A stretch of 8,923 nt of DNA from Cesiribacter sp. GTDB taxonomy: Bacteria > Bacteroidota > Bacteroidia > Cytophagales > Cyclobacteriaceae. The position numbers and the translations under genes are program-made. The notes under the pieces were generated by a model. It made no database searches. It saw only the letters and a program-made list of their open reading frames with translations, and had not been told where the DNA came from. Positions within the stretch are counted from its first letter, which is position 1, and every line of letters begins with the position of its first letter. Below, piece by piece: positions 5,377 to 8,923 of this stretch. The stretch covers positions 1 to 8,923 of the forward strand of contig JASLAE010000063.1 of assembly GCA_030147305.1 (NCBI GenBank), read 5' to 3'.

Positions 5377-6761
5377 GAATTTGCCTGCTGCTTAAGTTCT
5401 TCCAGCAGCATTTTCTTGATCTTTACTTTCCGCTGCTGCGCCCTGAGCTTCGATTCCATCATTTTAGTCACATCACTACGGCCGGCGCTTAGGGTCCCCA
5501 TGTTTTCCTGGAAGGTCTCCAGCTCCCGCTCGTCCCTGCTCAGCAGTTCCTTAAGCAGACCCAGCTTTTGCCTTGCCTGCTCCTGCAGGGGTTGCTGATC
5601 GATACCCGGCAGCTTTGCATAAGCAAGTTTATTCAGGAAATGCTTCTCCCGAATTAAGTTACCTGTATCGAATAACTGGTCCGAGATCTGCACCACTTCC
5701 GGTGTGCGCACAAAGCCTAACTCCTTATATTCGTTTTGTACAGCCTCTACAGCCTGCAGAGCGTTGCGGTGATGGGCATCAATTTTACGCATGCGATCCA
5801 GCAACGCACGGCGCTCTTCGAGCCGGTCCTGCCCTGGGGCTGCAGCACTGGTATACGACCGCTGTGGACGGTTTCCGCTCTGCTGGTAGCCCTGCGAACG
5901 GCCCTGACCATAGGGTTGGCTACGGCCCTGCCCATAGCTACCGCCCTGGGAATAGTTGCCGCCCTGTGGCCGCCCTCCGGCTCTGTCGCCACCCATAGGC
6001 CGGCGTGGCTGCAGTATTGGTCGGGTAATCCGCTGAATCTCGGAAAGCAAAGGCTTGTATAGCTCTGCCGGTATGTTGCCAATGTCTTTCCAACGTTGCT
6101 GAATGTTGCGCACATCATGATAGGCCTGGCGTGTATTGGGCTGCTGCACGGCCATCTGGGCTTCAGAGATCAGCATTTCATATTGTTTCTGCCGCTCTTC
6201 TATCATGAGCTTACGATCGGCATAAAAAGCGCTTCTTCGGTCGAAAAACTCCTGCAGCTGATCACTGAAACGTTGTTCGTAATCATCCTGATATTCAGGG
6301 TCCAGGCTACCGGTACGTAGCCAGCGCATTTTAATATCTTTGGCCAGTTCTGTGCCTTCTTTCCAGTTGCTGATGCCTTCCAGCTCTTTAGCTTCCTCCA
6401 GCAACGCAGTCTTAATTTCCAGGTTGCGCTCCCGGTTCTGGTTAATGATTTCGCGGATAAAATCCTCCAGCGATTCCAGACGCTCACGAAGCGCCACAAA
6501 ATCACCCAAACCCTCGTACTGAGGCAATATTTCTTTCAGGTGCAGGAGCTTCATCAGGTAAGAACCCTTGTTGGACTTCTCATTGATGTCCAGCTCCAGT
6601 TGGTTGATTTTCTCCTGCAATTGCTGAAAACGCTGCTCGTAGTAAGAAAAAGCAGCCTCTGGGGTGTCTTTTACTTCGCCAATTTCCAGTGCCGGATGCT
6701 CACCAAATGCCTTACGGTATACTTTACCGTCCTGAACATAACCATAGGGATGTTCTGCCAC
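5373..6761 (-). CDS. DUF349 domain-containing coiled-coil protein with a disordered G/Q/R/S/Y linker
   Basis: A 462-residue, mostly helical, highly charged cytosolic protein. Residues about 38-125 form a coiled-coil-like region. DUF349-type units follow: one around 135-178, with W147 and 'LRTGSLDPEYQDDYEQRFSDQ' and 'FFDRR', and a clearer one around 190-248 with the signature QQRWKDIGNIPAELYKPLLSE. Residues about 251-310 are a low-complexity linker rich in Gly, Gln, Arg, Ser and Tyr, with near-repeats such as YGQGRSQ. A third helical unit (311-385) contains NEYKELGFVRTP, and a basic helical tail follows (430-462). DUF349 proteins are common in Bacteroidota, but their role there is not settled. 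The start is GTG at 6761: an in-frame TAA (6776-6774) lies five codons upstream with no ATG between, and the next Met is residue 70. The gene is divergent from ettA across 151 bp. Confidence 0.9.
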   Translation of the reverse strand: MAEHPYGYVQDGKVYRKAFGEHPALEIGEVKDTPEAAFSYYEQRFQQLQEKINQLELDINEKSNKGSYLMKLLHLKEILPQYEGLGDFVALRERLESLEDFIREIINQNRERNLEIKTALLEEAKELEGISNWKEGTELAKDIKMRWLRTGSLDPEYQDDYEQRFSDQLQEFFDRRSAFYADRKLMIEERQKQYEMLISEAQMAVQQPNTRQAYHDVRNIQQRWKDIGNIPAELYKPLLSEIQRITRPILQPRRPMGGDRAGGRPQGGNYSQGGSYGQGRSQPYGQGRSQGYQQSGNRPQRSYTSAAAPGQDRLEERRALLDRMRKIDAHHRNALQAVEAVQNEYKELGFVRTPEVVQISDQLFDTGNLIREKHFLNKLAYAKLPGIDQQPLQEQARQKLGLLKELLSRDERELETFQENMGTLSAGRSDVTKMMESKLRAQQRKVKIKKMLLEELKQQANS

Positions 6762-6793
6762 GCTCGTAATAGGTTAGGTTGTAATTCATTTAC

Positions 6794-6825
6794 CGGAGGC
6801 TGCCGCAAATTGCCGACAGCTTCCG
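6794..6825. repeat. 32-bp imperfect palindrome in the DUF349/ettA divergent region
   Basis: The block from CGGAGGCTGCCG (6794-6805) to GCCGACAGCTTCCG (6812-6825) is an imperfect palindrome: 12 of 16 mirrored positions are Watson-Crick pairs and one is G-T. It is centred between 6809 and 6810, in the AAATT core. It is GC-rich inside an AT-rich gap and has no T-run, so it is not a terminator. It lies 33 to 64 bp before the DUF349 start and could be an operator for a dimeric regulator or a hairpin in the DUF349 leader RNA. Confidence 0.5.
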
Positions 6826-6856
6826 CATTTCCCGAAAAATAATTAATTCCAGCCAA

Positions 6857-6883
6857 TTGGGGCAGCAAAAATAATTAAATTTG
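6857..6883 (+). promoter_or_regulatory. Candidate ettA promoter (TTG-N16-TAAATTTG)
   Basis: TTG (6857-6859), a 16-nt spacer and TAAATTTG (6876-6883) match the Bacteroidota -33/-7 pattern. Transcription would start near 6890 and give a short leader of about 23 nt to the ettA ATG at 6913. This is the best promoter candidate in the window. Confidence 0.55.
6866..6873 (-). promoter_or_regulatory. Candidate -7 element for the DUF349 gene
   Basis: TATTTTTG reads on the minus strand from 6873 to 6866 and fits TAnnTTTG. It lies two bases from the plus-strand -7 element, so the two divergent promoters would overlap and could compete. No clear TTG -33 element is seen upstream, which lowers confidence. 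A start near 6859 would place the 32-bp palindrome in the transcribed leader. Confidence 0.35.
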
Positions 6884-6912
6884 CATATTGATCTACTAAT
6901 ATTACAGAAAGC

Positions 6913-8595
6913 ATGAGTGCCGAAAAAATTATTTTTTCAATGTCGGGCGTCAGTAAAATCATTCCGCCCAAACGCCAGATCCTAAAAAACATCTATTTGT
7001 CGTTCTTTTATGGGGCAAAAATTGGCGTACTGGGCCTTAATGGCGCTGGTAAATCTACCCTGCTACGCATTATTGCGGGCATCGATAAGGAATATCAGGG
7101 AGAGGTTGTCTTTTCTCCTGGCTATAGTGTGGGCATGCTGCAGCAGGAGCCGCAGCTGGATCCCAACAAAACCGTTCGTGAGGTGGTAGAAGAAGGCGCG
7201 GCCGAAGTGGTGGCCCTGCTAAAGGAATTTGAAGAAATTAACCTGGCTTTTGCCGATCCGGCGGTGATGGAAGACCCCGACGCCCTGGACAAACTTATTG
7301 ATAAGCAGGCCAAGGTACAGGAGAAACTTGATGCCGCCAATGCCTGGGAGCTGGACATACGCCTGGAACGGGCCATGGATGCGCTGCGCACCCCGCCCGG
7401 CGATGCTAAAATAGCGAAACTCTCCGGTGGCGAGAAGCGGCGCGTTGCGCTTTGCCGCCTCCTGCTGCAGGAGCCGGACGTGTTGCTGCTCGACGAACCT
7501 ACCAACCACCTGGATGCGGAGTCGGTGCAGTGGCTGGAGCAACACCTGCAACAATACAAAGGCACCGTAATTGCCGTAACCCACGATCGTTACTTCCTGG
7601 ACAATGTAGCGGGCTGGATCCTGGAGCTGGACCGCGGCGAAGGTATTCCCTGGAAGGGCAACTACTCCAGCTGGCTGGAGCAGAAAAAGAATCGGCTGGA
7701 GAAAGAGGAGAAAACCGAAAGCAAACGTCAGAAGACCCTGGAGCGGGAGCTGGAGTGGGTGCGCATGTCGCCCAAAGGCCGCCATGCCAAGGCCAAAGCC
7801 CGTATCAGCAATTATGAAAAACTGCTTACACAGGATGTTAAGGAAAGAGAACAGAAGCTGGAGCTCTTTATACCGCCGGGGCCACGCCTGGGCGATAAAG
7901 TAATTGAAGCACATGGCGTGAGCAAAGCCTTTGGTGATAAGCTCCTGTTCGAGAACCTGGAGTTTCAGCTGCCACAGGCTGGTATTGTGGGCGTTATCGG
8001 ACCAAATGGCGCTGGTAAAACCACGCTCTTCCGCCTGATTACCGGCCGCGAAAAAGCCGATGCCGGCACCTTTGAGGTGGGCTCTACGGTCGAAATTGCT
8101 TATGTAGACCAGGAGCATGGCACACTGGATGCTAATAAAAGCGTTTGGGAAAACATCAGCGGTGGCAATGAAATCATGATGCTGGGCAACCGCGAAATTA
8201 ACAGTCGCGCCTATGTGAGCCGCTTTAACTTTGGTGGTGGCGACCAGGAGAAGAAAGTAGGCATACTTTCTGGTGGCGAGCGTAACCGTGTGCACCTTGC
8301 TATGGCCCTGAAACAAGGGGCTAACCTCCTGCTTTTGGACGAACCTACCAACGACCTGGATGTAAACACCCTGCGTGCCCTGGAAGAAGGCCTTGAGAAC
8401 TTCGGTGGCTGTGCCGTAATTATTGCGCACGACCGCTGGTTCCTGGACCGGGTGGCTACCCATATTCTGGCCTTTGAGGGTAACTCACAGGTTTACTTCT
8501 TCGACGGTAACTATTCCCAGTACGAAGAGAACCGCCGCCAACGCCTGGGTAACGATGCTACACCAAAGCGTATCAAGTACAAGAGCCTTGTGTAA
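6913..8595 (+). CDS. ettA: Energy-dependent translational throttle protein EttA (ABC-F ATPase)
   Basis: EttA is a soluble ABC-F protein that binds the ribosomal E site and couples the cell's ATP/ADP state to formation of the first peptide bonds. The 560 residues align by eye with E. coli EttA over the full length, including the opening VSKIIPPKRQILKNI. Domain 1 has Walker A GLNGAGKST (41-49), signature LSGGEKRR (170-177), Walker B VLLLDEPTNHLD (190-201, catalytic Glu195) and switch His224. An arm insert lies at about 95-140. The inter-domain linker (about 240-320), which touches P-site tRNA, contains LDRGEGIPWKGNYSSWLEQK and the basic stretch SPKGRHAKAKAR. Domain 2 has Walker A GPNGAGKTT (363-371), signature LSGGERNR (452-459), Walker B LLLLDEPTNDLD (472-483, Glu477) and His506. 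The tail PKRIKYKSLV is typical. All catalytic motifs are intact. There are no membrane segments, so despite the ABC fold it is not a transporter. Confidence 0.98.
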   Translation: MSAEKIIFSMSGVSKIIPPKRQILKNIYLSFFYGAKIGVLGLNGAGKSTLLRIIAGIDKEYQGEVVFSPGYSVGMLQQEPQLDPNKTVREVVEEGAAEVVALLKEFEEINLAFADPAVMEDPDALDKLIDKQAKVQEKLDAANAWELDIRLERAMDALRTPPGDAKIAKLSGGEKRRVALCRLLLQEPDVLLLDEPTNHLDAESVQWLEQHLQQYKGTVIAVTHDRYFLDNVAGWILELDRGEGIPWKGNYSSWLEQKKNRLEKEEKTESKRQKTLERELEWVRMSPKGRHAKAKARISNYEKLLTQDVKEREQKLELFIPPGPRLGDKVIEAHGVSKAFGDKLLFENLEFQLPQAGIVGVIGPNGAGKTTLFRLITGREKADAGTFEVGSTVEIAYVDQEHGTLDANKSVWENISGGNEIMMLGNREINSRAYVSRFNFGGGDQEKKVGILSGGERNRVHLAMALKQGANLLLLDEPTNDLDVNTLRALEEGLENFGGCAVIIAHDRWFLDRVATHILAFEGNSQVYFFDGNYSQYEENRRQRLGNDATPKRIKYKSLV

Positions 8596-8640
8596 AGCTT
8601 AAACCAATTGATTATATAAAAAGCCTGGCCTAATTAATTA

Positions 8641-8676
8641 AAAAGACCACCTGCATTCACTGGCAGGTGGTCTTTT
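8641..8676. terminator. Bidirectional terminator between ettA and a convergent gene
   Basis: AAAAGACCACCTGC (8641-8654) and GCAGGTGGTCTTTT (8663-8676) form a perfect 14-bp inverted repeat around an 8-nt loop. Each strand ends the stem in TTTT, followed by AT-rich sequence (TTTTATTTTA on plus, TTTTTAATTAATTA on minus). It lies 45 bp past the ettA stop and 17 bp past the stop of the minus-strand gene, so it serves both. Confidence 0.9.
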
Positions 8677-8693
8677 ATTTTAGAAGACCATTC

Positions 8694-8923
8694 TTACAAA
8701 TCTTTTAGTACAAGATCAGAAGCCTTTGCTCTTACCCAGCTTGATTGTTGTTTGCTCAATTGCCTGAGTTCCGGAAAATTCTCCATAACCCGATCTAGCC
8801 TTTCTCCCATTTGCTGATGGTGCTGCTTTCGTTCTTCTTCAGTATAAAACTCAGGCATGAATAGCTCTCCACTCTTCCAATCATCTCGCTGCTCTGGCGA
8901 TAGAGATGCGATCCAGTCATCCA
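8694..8923 (-). CDS. Partial CDS, C-terminal 75 residues, function unknown
   Basis: An open frame enters from the right edge and ends at TAA (8696-8694). The visible part starts DDWIASLSPEQRDDWKSGEL and ends SWVRAKASDLVLKDL. It is hydrophilic and probably all helical, rich in Glu, Gln, Arg and Asp, with a His/Gln cluster (RKQHHQQMGERLDRVMENF). It has no membrane segment and no motif I recognise. It is in the only frame open across the whole 230 bp, and the stop sits just before the shared bidirectional terminator, both of which support a real gene. The start lies outside the window. Confidence 0.7.
   Translation of the reverse strand, partial: DDWIASLSPEQRDDWKSGELFMPEFYTEEERKQHHQQMGERLDRVMENFPELRQLSKQQSSWVRAKASDLVLKDL

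Noticed and set aside
5736..6118. Several frames on both strands within the DUF349 linker region
   Set aside because: They are by-products of the repetitive Gly/Gln/Arg codons and match no family.
7219..8463. A long open frame (414 codons) on the minus strand opposite ettA
   Set aside because: ettA is a full-length, motif-complete gene on the other strand. The antisense frame has no family features and results from codon bias in ettA.

Overview
The window looks like chromosomal DNA of a Bacteroidota bacterium, most likely of the Cytophagales. The evidence is the protein types (a DUF349 protein beside EttA, a single-domain MacB-type permease, a 73-residue DUF2795 protein), starts mostly without Shine-Dalgarno sequences, and several matches to the Bacteroidota -7 promoter element TAnnTTTG. 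The genus cannot be fixed by eye.

Left part (1-1500): an AT-rich accessory segment with small minus-strand genes, each followed by a related element of about 115 bp that has imperfect inverted arms. They are an ORF cut by the left edge, a GNAT acetyltransferase and a SnoaL/DUF4440-like protein. Elements lie at 155-268 and 769-889, and a degenerate half copy lies at 1403-1434. One small unrelated gene per hairpin-forming repeat recalls an integron cassette array, but the boundaries do not fit the classical attC core and no integrase is in view. This is the most interesting part of the window.

Centre (1556-4805): a MacB/FtsX-type ABC permease on the minus strand with its own terminator, divergent from queA (queuosine synthesis in tRNA) and then ispD (MEP isoprenoid pathway). 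A strong terminator-like hairpin lies between queA and ispD and ends only 12 bp before the ispD start.

Right part (4855-8923): a small DUF2795 protein with an exceptionally good Shine-Dalgarno site and a leader of about 230 nt that could fold in two exclusive ways; a DUF349 coiled-coil protein interrupted by a Gly/Gln/Arg/Ser/Tyr-rich disordered linker; and, divergent from it, the ABC-F translation factor EttA. The 151-bp gap between the last two holds back-to-back candidate promoters and a 32-bp imperfect palindrome. A near-perfect bidirectional terminator separates ettA from a convergent unknown gene cut by the right edge. The core genes are housekeeping functions (tRNA modification, isoprenoids, translation). 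Nothing shows they act as one system.
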